Assembly: GCF_046523945.1 (NCBI RefSeq)
Contig: NZ_CP171363.1
Coordinates: 744,001 to 808,000, forward strand
Length of the DNA stretch: 64,000 nt
Source of the DNA: Faucicola mancuniensis
GTDB lineage: Bacteria > Pseudomonadota > Gammaproteobacteria > Pseudomonadales > Moraxellaceae
Reading direction: 5' to 3'
Both the position numbers and the translations under genes were made by a program. How positions within the stretch are numbered: position 1 is the first letter of the stretch; every line of letters begins with the position of its first letter. Under the pieces are notes generated by a model. It searched no databases. It saw only the letters and a list, made by a program, of their open reading frames with translations, and was not told where the DNA came from. Of the stretch, positions 35,391 through 44,169 are shown piece after piece.

Positions 35391-36437
35391 TTAATGCTTA
35401 CAAATTTTAACTTGTTGGTTAATCCTTTTAAGAAAAAGATCTTTAAATTCTACTGAGCCTCCAATTTTCATACAACCTTCTCCATGATTAACACCAAAGA
35501 GAAATTGATGTAGTTTAATCCTAGAAGAAAATTTAACTTCATTGGCATAGTAATCTTCAACAGGATTTAGTACATCATAAAATATATGATGAATTACATT
35601 ATTCTTCTTAATTTTAAGAAATTCTGAAATATCACTATTTACCTGTTTTTCCTCTAATTCAGTCTGTTTAATAACATCTTTTGGTATAAAATAATGGTCA
35701 AATTCTTTATATATTTTTTTAATATTCTTTTCTTCTAAAGTAGTTTGAGGGTTGATACTAAATGAAGTAAAAGATATATTTTTAAACTTAGAAGCTAAAA
35801 TTTCAGCTACCAAAATTGAGGCATATCCACCAGCACTACTTCCCAATAAAAATACTTCTTCATAATTAGAAAGTATATAGCCTGATAATATAGCTTCTAA
35901 TTCATCAACTTTGTTAATATACCAATATAATGGACGGCTTTGACTGATACGAATAACATCTAATCCTGCTAAAGTTGTTAAATAGTTAAATTCTCTTTCA
36001 TGATTATTACCATTAAAGGGGTTTGCAACTGAATTGAATTGTATTATTAATCTATCTGTTTTTTTACCAACCTTAGCCTCAACACTTAATTCACTAACAA
36101 TTTTTTTGCTTTTCTTATCCAACAAACTTTCTAATAAAACATCTTTTTTATCAATTGATACTTTATTAACATTCACATTCGTAGCAAAATTACCTTGTAA
36201 CTGATAGAATCCGTTTCCTAAAAAGTAAGAATCATTAAATATACTAGTTACTAAATTATCCTTAGAAAAAATTTTCAAACAATCATTATCTATTTTCCAA
36301 AAAGATTCATTAGTATGTGATGAGCCATCCATTGTACCATCAGATTTAAATAGAAGATTACTTTGTAAAACATCACCTGATGTATTTTTTAATCTCCATA
36401 TATTATGAATTAGTAAGTCACTATTAATATTATTCAT
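35391..36437 (-). CDS. Capsule-locus protein of unknown function with a serine-hydrolase-like elbow
   Basis: 348 residues, not confidently recognised. The N-terminal ~80 residues form a beta-rich segment (WRLKNTSGDVLQSNLLFKSDGTMDGSSHTNESFWKIDND). The rest looks like an alpha/beta-hydrolase fold with the nucleophile elbow EVFLLGSSAGGYASILVAEIL and a possible late catalytic His in FGVNHGEG. It could belong to the XcbB/CpsF-type capsule proteins, or act as a polysaccharide-modifying esterase/acyltransferase. No signal peptide. Located between ctrD and a glycosyltransferase. Confidence 0.5.
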   Translation of the reverse strand: MNNINSDLLIHNIWRLKNTSGDVLQSNLLFKSDGTMDGSSHTNESFWKIDNDCLKIFSKDNLVTSIFNDSYFLGNGFYQLQGNFATNVNVNKVSIDKKDVLLESLLDKKSKKIVSELSVEAKVGKKTDRLIIQFNSVANPFNGNNHEREFNYLTTLAGLDVIRISQSRPLYWYINKVDELEAILSGYILSNYEEVFLLGSSAGGYASILVAEILASKFKNISFTSFSINPQTTLEEKNIKKIYKEFDHYFIPKDVIKQTELEEKQVNSDISEFLKIKKNNVIHHIFYDVLNPVEDYYANEVKFSSRIKLHQFLFGVNHGEGCMKIGGSVEFKDLFLKRINQQVKICKH

Positions 36438-36457
36438 TAAATTTCACCTTGCTTTAC

Positions 36458-37105
36458 TTAAAGATTTGAGTATAAATTCAGTGCCTCTTCAATATTTTCA
36501 TAGACCATTAATTTACCATCATTCAGTACTGCTGCTCTATTGCAATATTCTCGGATATTATGTAATTCATGCGACACAATAATCATTGCTTTATCGGCAC
36601 GTTTTTCAAATAATTCTACTTGGCATTTTTGATGAAACTTCGCATCACCAACGGAAATTACTTCATCTATCAAATAACAATCAAAATCAACGGCAAGAGA
36701 AATTGCAAAAGCAAGCCTTGCTCTCATACCAGAAGAATACACTTTAACAGGCTCATAAAGATATTTACCTAATTCAGCAAATGATTCTACAATCTCCATT
36801 GCTTTTTCAAAGTCAGCTCCATACACACGGCAAACAAAGCGAACGTTATCTGCTCCTGTCAAACTCCCTTGAAATGCTCCTGTAAATGCCAAAGGCTATG
36901 AAATACTCATATCTTTGGTAATCGTACCTGAAGTAGGCTTCTCTACACCACCAAGAATGCGGACTAATGTAGATTTACCTGCACCATTTCTACCTAAAAT
37001 GCCTATTTTTTCTCCCATCTCTACTCTTAAATTAATACCATCTAAAACATTTCTACGAGTATTCCCAATAGGATAGGATTTAACTACATTATTTAATTCA
37101 ATCAA
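36458..37105 (-). pseudogene. ctrD: Capsule ABC exporter ATPase, interrupted by an amber codon
   Basis: The two frames 36896-37105 and 36458-36892 are the same reading frame with one TAG between them (36896-36898). The context ISI-S-stop-PLAFTGAFQGSLTG shows that TAG replaces the Trp codon of the conserved S-W-P-L motif (TGG to TAG). Otherwise the 215-codon KpsT/CtrD/BexA-type ATPase is complete: Walker A GRNGAGKSTLVRILGG, signature VYSSGMRARLAFAISLA, Walker B CYLIDEVISVGDAKF, H-loop IVSHE. It overlaps ctrC by 4 bp. Without suppression or restart, export of capsule would fail. Confidence 0.88.
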
Positions 37106-37908
37106 CTACTTGCCTCTATATTGTTACTTACATGACGAACTAAAACTAAACCAATAAAACTCAAACACATATTAAACCAAATCATATAGGTTGGATTTTC
37201 ATATGTAGGGATCATATTACCATAGTAGCCATGTCGGAGCATTTCTGTACTATGTACCATCGGCAAATATAAGATCACTTTTTTCAAAGTATCAGGTAAC
37301 CATGCTACAAAAAAAGCTGTACCAGATAGAGGAAATAAAAGATAAGTAATGGCGTGCCACAATCTATCAATTACTTCGGACATTTGAAACAAAGCCCCTA
37401 CTGTAAAAGCCAAAGCAATGGTAAACCATACCAACAAAAACCACCCTTTTACCATTAATAAAAAATCATTTGGCAATTCCATAACCCCAATTGAAATAAA
37501 GAAAAGAGAAAGTACGATGAATGAAATTGTTGCACCAGCCCCTTCTAATAAAATACGAGCTAAGAAAACATCTATTACCTTGACATTTCTATGATACAAA
37601 AGACCTATATTTGCTTCTACAGCATTACCAACTCTATTAGAGCTATTACGCCATAAAAGAATTGTAGAATAACCCGTTACGGCAAACGGTACAATTGGGA
37701 TATTTCCACCATGTGCAGCTTTAGTAAAATACCAAATTGTGGTAATACCCAAAGTAAAAACCATAGGCTCAAGAAATAACCAAACAAACCCTAAATTATG
37801 CCGACCATAACGTGTAATAATTTCACGCATAAGTAGGGCATAAATCACTCTTAACTGAATCTTAAATGACTTATTAAACTGACGCAGTTCTGATACATAA
37901 CTAGTCAT
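37102..37908 (-). CDS. ctrC: Capsule ABC exporter permease
   Basis: 268 residues with six membrane helices of the ABC-2/KpsM type. The N-terminal cytoplasmic part includes ALLMREIITRYGRHNLGFVWLFLEP, and later comes YLPMVHSTEMLRHGYYGN, both typical of CtrC/BexB. It forms the inner-membrane channel with the ATPase CtrD. It overlaps ctrB by 8 bp and ctrD by 4 bp, indicating a coupled operon. Confidence 0.93.
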   Translation of the reverse strand: MTSYVSELRQFNKSFKIQLRVIYALLMREIITRYGRHNLGFVWLFLEPMVFTLGITTIWYFTKAAHGGNIPIVPFAVTGYSTILLWRNSSNRVGNAVEANIGLLYHRNVKVIDVFLARILLEGAGATISFIVLSLFFISIGVMELPNDFLLMVKGWFLLVWFTIALAFTVGALFQMSEVIDRLWHAITYLLFPLSGTAFFVAWLPDTLKKVILYLPMVHSTEMLRHGYYGNMIPTYENPTYMIWFNMCLSFIGLVLVRHVSNNIEASS

Positions 37909-39010
37909 TATGCTCTTTCACCCCTGCCACGAACAAACGTAACACACCCCAAGTCAATAATCCAAAAATAAAACCTGACAAAATATTCTTAAGGCGATTT
38001 GGCTCTAAGGCTTCATCAGGCATAGACGGTTGAGCCAATGTCGCTAGGTACAATTGTTTTTGGCTAAAATCCCCTTTGGCTTGTTCATAAGATGCAATCG
38101 CTGATGCTAACTGTTTATCAGCCAATTCTTTTTCAAGTTGTAAACGTTGATAACCTGCTGAGCGATTACTCAAAGAACGGTCACTCGGTCCTGTTACCAA
38201 GTCTGATTTTTCTTTAATTTTTTGCTCTAATGTACGGATTCTTTGTTTGGTCGCTGGAATTTGTGGATTGTCTGGGGTCAAAGCCTGTATTTGACTTAAC
38301 TGTGCTTGGGCTTGAATTAACGCATCTTGTAATTTTGATATTTCTTGAAGTACAATCATTGATTGCCCTTCCGGGTTAAAAACTTCTTTACCCGTTCTAA
38401 AATTCGCCAGTTTTTCAGCGGCGGCTGTCGATGCTTCTTGTGCTTTTTGTACTTCGTTTTGTGAGTATTCTAAAATATCACTTTTGGCTTTGGCATTGAT
38501 TTTATTAATCACAGCTTCGCTGGTTTTTAACAGCTCAAGATTGATTTTTTGGGCATCTTCTGGCGTATAAGCTCTGACTTGCAGTGTAGAAATAGATGAT
38601 GCTGGGTCATAAACGATTCTTACTTTTTTTGTAAAATAATCGTAAAAACTTTCAAATGTCTTATCTCTTATCAAAAAACCAAAACGGCTAACAGTATCGA
38701 TATTTTCTGATGAATATCTGGCTTGGATATGTAGGTTTTGATTCAAACTTTTAACAGAATCACGAGAAGTCAAATAATCACGAACGATATAACTATCATC
38801 AGATGATGCATTAAAACCAATATTTTTAAGCACAACACCAAGCCCAGATACGGATTGTTGGTTAGGACTTCTGATAACAAACTTAGACTCTGAAATATAG
38901 ACATCGGATGCGATAATACCATAATAAATAGTCAAAACTATCGTTGGAATCACTACGCAAATCACGAATAACGGGTCTATTTTTTTAAAAAAATTACGAG
39001 AAGTTTTCAA
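37901..39010 (-). CDS. ctrB: Capsule export inner-membrane/periplasmic protein
   Basis: 369 residues. One N-terminal membrane helix (FVICVVIPTIVLTIYYGII), a periplasmic region with a long coiled coil (about residues 170-310), and a C-terminal helix (ILSGFIFGLLTWGVLRLFVAG). This is the PCP/KpsE-CtrB-BexC architecture that bridges the ABC exporter to the outer-membrane channel. It is the first gene after the IS1016-like insertion, so its expression depends on read-through or a new promoter. Confidence 0.92.
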   Translation of the reverse strand: MKTSRNFFKKIDPLFVICVVIPTIVLTIYYGIIASDVYISESKFVIRSPNQQSVSGLGVVLKNIGFNASSDDSYIVRDYLTSRDSVKSLNQNLHIQARYSSENIDTVSRFGFLIRDKTFESFYDYFTKKVRIVYDPASSISTLQVRAYTPEDAQKINLELLKTSEAVINKINAKAKSDILEYSQNEVQKAQEASTAAAEKLANFRTGKEVFNPEGQSMIVLQEISKLQDALIQAQAQLSQIQALTPDNPQIPATKQRIRTLEQKIKEKSDLVTGPSDRSLSNRSAGYQRLQLEKELADKQLASAIASYEQAKGDFSQKQLYLATLAQPSMPDEALEPNRLKNILSGFIFGLLTWGVLRLFVAGVKEHND

Positions 39011-39067
39011 GTTAAATACCTATATTTTGGAATATTGGGCTAAATGTATGTAATAAATATAATTTTT

Positions 39068-39803
39068 GGGGCTGAACTAGATTAGGATTAAATTTCACAC
39101 CATTTTCTCAATATTTTAAGTTGATTAGATGGTGTCCCATAATTAAATCTAAACCTTGCGAAGCAGTGCTTCTCATCTTTGATAAATAAATGAAAGTTTT
39201 CTTTTTTAATACCGTTGTATCTTCTAAGAATACGTTTAGCTTGATTCCAGAAGTTCTCAATACCATTGATGTGATTTAGCTTGTTGCTTTTATCTGCAAA
39301 CTCTTTTGAATGATTAATTCTAAAGTGTTTAAAATCATTGACATCAAGAGCATTGTAACTTCTATAACTATCAGTGTAAACAACGCTGTCAGGCTTGATT
39401 TTATTGGTGATAATGGGCATTAATGTGGTTTGTTTAGTGTCTTTGACAACGACAGTATAAACCTTGCCATTACGTTTTAAAAGACCAAAGACAGCAGTCT
39501 TTCCACCTGCACCACGACCACGCTTACCTTTACGAATACCACCGAAATAGCTTTTATCTAATTCTATTTCACCGTCAAAGGTTTCGTGAGCTTCAAGGCT
39601 AAGATGTATTCTATCACAAGTCTTATTTTATGGTAAAATAAGGCTGCTGAATTAGGGTAAATTTGCAGTAAATCTGAGGCTGTTCTGGCAGTAACTTCGG
39701 CAACAAAAAATTCAAGTAGTTTTAGTTGCTGTTTTTTACTTAATTTACAATGTGTTAGCTTCATATTTTCAGTATAACATGATAGTTAATCTAGTACAGC
39801 CCC
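39068..39803 (-). mobile_element. IS1016-like (IS1595-family) element between ctrA and ctrB
   Basis: Terminal inverted repeats GGGGCTGAACTAGATTA (left) and the complement of TTAATCTAGTACAGCCCC (right) enclose 736 bp. It is bordered by a perfect 9-bp direct repeat ATAATTTTT (39059-39067 and 39804-39812). The element splits the expected ctrA-ctrB junction. IS1016 is known for flanking and amplifying the capsule locus of Haemophilus influenzae; here the related element sits inside the locus. Confidence 0.92.
39088..39764 (-). pseudogene. IS1016-like transposase, one-base frameshift
   Basis: The N-terminal part MKLTHCKLSKKQQLKLLEFFVAEVTARTASDLLQ...KIRLVI leaves frame near 39591-39596 (CTTCAA; one G missing from the expected Leu-Glu codons). 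The remainder (EAHETFDGEIELDKSYFGG..., GRGAGGKTAVFGLL, VVYTDSYRSYNALDV, HINGIENFWNQAKR) is in the other frame to 39088. All DDE-type motifs are otherwise present. The C-terminus contains DEKHCFARFRFN over the palindromic core at 39155-39174. Confidence 0.88.
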
Positions 39804-39913
39804 ATAATTTTTACTATTCTACCGCAAAAAAAATATCATAGCAAGCATGCGAGCAACTAACGAGCAACTAATAAACAAATCAATTGTAGAAACTATTTTT
39901 TATGTTTATTAGT

Positions 39914-41110
39914 TTAGTTAGATAAATTTTTAATACCTGTAATCGAGTAAATAGATTGGCTAACCATATTCAAGAATTTAGCAAATTCTGTCGCTGGTGC
40001 GTTAGACACATAAATTACGTCATTGTTTTTAATTGGGAAATTTTGGGCGATAAAATAATTTGCTGGGTCTTTGAGATTCAAACGATAAATCACAGGTACT
40101 AAGCCATTTTTTTGCAGTTCAACAGGAATTTTTCGCATTTGGTTATTAGTCAATACATAAGGTGTTTCATAACGGAAAATAAACACACCTCTTGAGTCCG
40201 CTCTACTGTCATTTAACCCGCCAGAGCGTGCCAATGCCTGCATGAGCGAGATACCATTCGCCTCAAAGTTAATTTCATCATTTTTGATAGTCGCACCCAG
40301 TACGGTAAAGCTGTTTGATTGATAATTCACAGCGACCACATCACCTGACTGTAATACGACATTTTGTCGCATGTCTTTTAGCAAGGTGTCCATTGGTATT
40401 TCAAGTGATTGCTTACCACGATTCAGTTGGATAGTTACTTTATTACTTGGATATTTAGCACCGCCTGCAGTTGCAATAGCATCAAGCACTCTTTCGCCTT
40501 TACCTGTTAAAGGCATTCTTAGACTATTGTTTACCTCTCCGACAATGGTTACATTTGCCGAGTTGTTTTTGGCGATATTGACAATCGCACTTGGTTTGTT
40601 GGCTTTACGAGATAATCCGCTAACAATCATATTTTGAATCTGTGAAGGCGTTTTACCAATAACTGATATTTTTCCCAAAAATGGAATAGTTAATTGTCCT
40701 TGTTTGTCAACCATTTGTTCTGGCAATTTAATCTCGGCGGCTGCACCTAAATCACTACTATTCGCCGAACCAAATAACAACGCAGGCGGTGCTTCATATA
40801 TGGTAACATTGACCGTATCACCTGCTCTGACCACTTCTTGATTAACATAACTACTGGTGTAAATATCAGAAAAATGTTGATTAACTTTTAATTCATTAAT
40901 ACGATTAACAATTTTATTATCAATATCTAAAATGGTAATGCCATTGGTTTCGGCATCATTATCCGCATTGGCTGTGTCTTCTGCTGTGCTGTTTTGGACT
41001 TGTTTTAGTGTAGGTCCAGCATTTGGAATAGAATTTCTTATATTTTGACAGCCCGTTAATGCAATCACCATAGCAACACTAGAAAAGTAAACTTTTTTCT
41101 TTAACAGCAT
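39914..41110 (-). CDS. ctrA: Capsule polysaccharide export outer-membrane lipoprotein
   Basis: About 398 residues from the ATG at 41110, which opens a lipoprotein signal with lipobox LTGC (VAMVIALTGCQN). The longer frame upstream is low-complexity and hydrophobic and was not used. Poly_export and SLBB domains are visible: VRAGDTVNVTIYEAP..., GQLTIPFLGKISVIGKTPSQIQNMIVSGL, NVTIVGEVNNSLRMPLTGKGERVLDAIATAGG, and NNDVIYVSNAPATEF near the end. It forms the outer-membrane exit channel. First gene of the capsule cluster, separated from ctrB by an IS. Confidence 0.92.
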   Translation of the reverse strand: MLLKKKVYFSSVAMVIALTGCQNIRNSIPNAGPTLKQVQNSTAEDTANADNDAETNGITILDIDNKIVNRINELKVNQHFSDIYTSSYVNQEVVRAGDTVNVTIYEAPPALLFGSANSSDLGAAAEIKLPEQMVDKQGQLTIPFLGKISVIGKTPSQIQNMIVSGLSRKANKPSAIVNIAKNNSANVTIVGEVNNSLRMPLTGKGERVLDAIATAGGAKYPSNKVTIQLNRGKQSLEIPMDTLLKDMRQNVVLQSGDVVAVNYQSNSFTVLGATIKNDEINFEANGISLMQALARSGGLNDSRADSRGVFIFRYETPYVLTNNQMRKIPVELQKNGLVPVIYRLNLKDPANYFIAQNFPIKNNDVIYVSNAPATEFAKFLNMVSQSIYSITGIKNLSN

Positions 41111-41241
41111 ATTCACTCCAATATAAGACAAATTCAGTAAGAAAAATTCAATAAGGAAAACGTAAAAAAACATCCCTATTATTATAGAGATGTTTAAAAA
41201 AAATACTATATAATTTTGGTTAAAATGTACCAAAAACTAGA

Positions 41242-42690
41242 TTATTTCTTTTTACGCTGAATCGCATGAATCGCACGACCATCTGCCGACAACACTGCTT
41301 CATGCACCGCTTCTGATACGGTTGGGTGAGCAAATGTCATCAACTGCAAATCTTCAATGCTAGACACAAATTCCATCGCAATCATGCCTTGATGAATGAT
41401 TTCACCTGCACCTGCAGAAATAACGTGCATACCTAGCAAGCGGTCAGTTTTGGCATCGGCAACCACTTTGATAAAGCCTTGACCTTCGCCCGCCGCCAAC
41501 GCACGCCCATTCGCTGCCAATGAGAATTGACCTGTTTTAACTTCATGACCTTTCTCTTTAGCTTGTTCTTCGGTCAAGCCAACCCACGCAATCTCTGGGT
41601 GTGTATAAATCACGCTGATGATGGTATCATAATTTACTTGAACTTTTTCGCCGTGAATGCGTTCTACCGCCATCACGCCTTCTTCCATTGCTTTGTGAGC
41701 AAGCATTGGTCCACGTACCAAGTCGCCAATGGCATACACGCCATCTAGGTTGGTTTTACATTGGTCGTTCACCGCTACCAAGCCACGCTCGGTTAGCTCA
41801 ACGCCAGCATTTTCGCCAAGCAAGCCTTCTTTGTACGCTTTACGACCAACACACACGATAAGTTTGTCAAAGGTGTCGGTTTTTACTTCGCCTTTTACGT
41901 CTGTGGTTACAATTACTTGACCGTCTTTGACTTCAGCATTGGTAACTTTGGTATCTACACGAATGTCAAGACCTTGTTTTTTAAGCAGTTTTTCAGCTTC
42001 TTTGCTTACCGCTTTGTCGGCTTCTGCTAGGAAAGTTGGCATGGCTTCATACACCACCACTTCTGCACCAAGACGACGCCATACCGAGCCAAGCTCAAGA
42101 CCAATCACACCTGCACCGATTACGCCTAGACGTTTTGGCACTTCGGCAAATTCTAACGCACCTGTAGAATCAACGATGTATTCGTTATCTACTTTTGCCA
42201 CAGGAATATCCACAGGCACAGAACCTGCCGCCAAAATCACATATTTTGCGGTGATGGTGGTCGCAGCTTCACCTGACAATGGAGCAAATTCCACTTGTTT
42301 TTCGGCTGATTTACCGTCAAGCAATTTGCCTGTGCCTTGTAGCCAGTCCACGCCATTGCCTTTTAACAGACCTGCCACACCAGCGGTCAAGCCTTTGACA
42401 ATGCCGTCTTTGCGAGCCAACATTTTGCTAACATCAATGCTAACATCACCTGTGGTGATGCCGTGGTCGGCTAGTTCATGTTTGGTCGCTTCATAGCGGT
42501 GCGAGCTGTCAAGTAAGGCTTTTGATGGGATACAGCCCACGTTTAAGCAAGTACCGCCAAGTGCAGGTTCGCCTTTGTGAACACGTTTTTCAATACAAGC
42601 GGTGCTAAAACCAAGCTGTGCTGCACGGATTGCGGCTTCGTAGCCACCAGGGCTACCACCGATAACGACTAAATCATAACTGTTTTTCAT
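41242..42690 (-). CDS. lpd: Dihydrolipoyl dehydrogenase
   Basis: 482 residues. The FAD motif GGSPGGYEAAIRAAQLG, the redox disulfide GGTCLNVGCIPSKALL, the NAD motif GVIGAGVIGLELGSVW, and the C-terminal His-Glu pair HPTVSEAVHEA are all present. It reoxidises the lipoyl group of 2-oxoglutarate dehydrogenase. It is the last TCA gene of the block, 76 bp after sucB with a hairpin in between. Confidence 0.97.
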   Translation of the reverse strand: MKNSYDLVVIGGSPGGYEAAIRAAQLGFSTACIEKRVHKGEPALGGTCLNVGCIPSKALLDSSHRYEATKHELADHGITTGDVSIDVSKMLARKDGIVKGLTAGVAGLLKGNGVDWLQGTGKLLDGKSAEKQVEFAPLSGEAATTITAKYVILAAGSVPVDIPVAKVDNEYIVDSTGALEFAEVPKRLGVIGAGVIGLELGSVWRRLGAEVVVYEAMPTFLAEADKAVSKEAEKLLKKQGLDIRVDTKVTNAEVKDGQVIVTTDVKGEVKTDTFDKLIVCVGRKAYKEGLLGENAGVELTERGLVAVNDQCKTNLDGVYAIGDLVRGPMLAHKAMEEGVMAVERIHGEKVQVNYDTIISVIYTHPEIAWVGLTEEQAKEKGHEVKTGQFSLAANGRALAAGEGQGFIKVVADAKTDRLLGMHVISAGAGEIIHQGMIAMEFVSSIEDLQLMTFAHPTVSEAVHEAVLSADGRAIHAIQRKKK

Positions 42691-42728
42691 AATTTTTCTC
42701 TTATTGTTATCAATTAAACTTTAGAACA

Positions 42729-42764
42729 AAAACGCCTATCCCAACTACTGATAGGCGTTTTTTT
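42729..42764 (-). terminator. Hairpin between sucB and lpd (partial terminator)
   Basis: AAAACGCCTATC pairs with GATAGGCGTTTT, and T runs follow on either strand. Located inside an otherwise continuous operon, it probably reduces but does not end transcription into lpd. Confidence 0.7.
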
Positions 42765-42766
42765 AA

Positions 42767-43981
42767 TTATAGGTCAAGCAACAACATTGCTGGGTTTTCT
42801 ACCAATTCTTTGATAGTTACCAAGAATTGTACCGCTTCTTTACCGTCAATCAAACGATGGTCATAAGATAACGCAAGGTACATCATTGGCAAAATCACCA
42901 CTTCACCATTGACTGCCATTGGGCGTTCTTTGGTGGCGTGCATACCCAAAATCGCTGTTTGTGGTGGGTTTAGGATAGGTGTAGACATCAATGAACCAAA
43001 CACACCACCGTTAGTAATGGTAAATGTACCACCAGTCATTTCTTCAATACCAAGCTTACCTTCACGGGCTTTGGCTGCCATATCACCGATACCTTTTTCA
43101 ATATCTGCCATACTCATTTGGTCGGTATCACGCAGTACAGGAACAACCAAACCACGGTCGCTAGATACTGCCACACCCACATCATAGTAGCCATGATAAA
43201 CGATATCATTGCCATCAATAGACGCATTTACTGCAGGGAAACGTTTTAGAGCTTCGGTTGCAGCTTTTACAAAGATTGACATAAAGCCAAGTTTTACGCC
43301 ATGACGTTTTTCAAAACGCTCTTTAAATTCTGAACGTAGCTCCATGATTGGTTTCATGTTCACTTCGTTAAAGGTGGTTAGCATTGCAGTTTCTTGGGTA
43401 GCTGATAACAAACGCTCTGCCACTCTTGCACGCAAGCGGGTCATTGGTACACGTTTTTCGGTACGCTCGCCAACAGACGTTGCAATCACGCTACCTGTGT
43501 CTGATTTGAAAGTTGGGTTTGCCATATCTGATTTGGTAACACGACCGCCACGACCTGTGCCTTGTACATCAGCAGGGTTGACACCTGTGGTGTTTGCCGC
43601 TTTACGTACGGCTGGGCTTTGGTCTTTGTGAGATTGTTCATCTGCTTTTGCTTGAACAGGGGCTGCAACAGATTCTGGTGGTACAGTTGTATTGGCATCA
43701 GCTTTATCTTCGGCTTTTGGTGCGTCTGCTTTTGGTGCAGCTGTCGCACCTTCAGTCAATTCACCAATGACTTCAGCTGATAATACCGTATCATCAACAT
43801 TTTTAACGATTTTTGACAATACGCCGTCTGTTTGAGCGACAACTTCTAATACCACTTTATCCGTTTCAATTTCGGCTAAAACCGCATCACGGCTAACTTG
43901 GTCGCCTTCGGCAAAATGCCATTCAACGATTGTACCGTCTGCAACTGATTCTGGGAATACGGGTGCTTTAATTTCTGCCAT
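42767..43981 (-). CDS. sucB: Dihydrolipoyllysine succinyltransferase (E2 of 2-oxoglutarate dehydrogenase)
   Basis: 404 residues. One lipoyl domain has the modified Lys in ETDKVVLEV (residue ~43). An Ala/Pro/Lys-rich linker, a peripheral-subunit-binding domain (SPAVRKAANTTGVNPADVQGTGRGGRVTKSD) and the catalytic domain ending in SYDHRLIDGKEAVQFL follow. It forms the core of the complex with SucA and Lpd. Confidence 0.97.
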   Translation of the reverse strand: MAEIKAPVFPESVADGTIVEWHFAEGDQVSRDAVLAEIETDKVVLEVVAQTDGVLSKIVKNVDDTVLSAEVIGELTEGATAAPKADAPKAEDKADANTTVPPESVAAPVQAKADEQSHKDQSPAVRKAANTTGVNPADVQGTGRGGRVTKSDMANPTFKSDTGSVIATSVGERTEKRVPMTRLRARVAERLLSATQETAMLTTFNEVNMKPIMELRSEFKERFEKRHGVKLGFMSIFVKAATEALKRFPAVNASIDGNDIVYHGYYDVGVAVSSDRGLVVPVLRDTDQMSMADIEKGIGDMAAKAREGKLGIEEMTGGTFTITNGGVFGSLMSTPILNPPQTAILGMHATKERPMAVNGEVVILPMMYLALSYDHRLIDGKEAVQFLVTIKELVENPAMLLLDL

Positions 43982-44169
43982 GACTAACTCCTAATTTTTA
44001 AAAATATTGGCAATTTAAAATATGATTGGCAAATATATAGTCTTTTAAATTTGTTTTAACACTTGATAATCTGGGCTATAAATTTACCAAAATTCTTTAT
44101 TTAAATACAAAATAAAATAAAAACAATTGGCAAAATGAATGTATTTCATTTTACCAATCTTTATCACAA

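Noticed and set aside
39914..41233. Longer N-terminus of ctrA from 41233
   Set aside because: The extra 41 residues are low-complexity and hydrophobic, and would precede a perfect lipoprotein signal; the ATG at 41110 is better.
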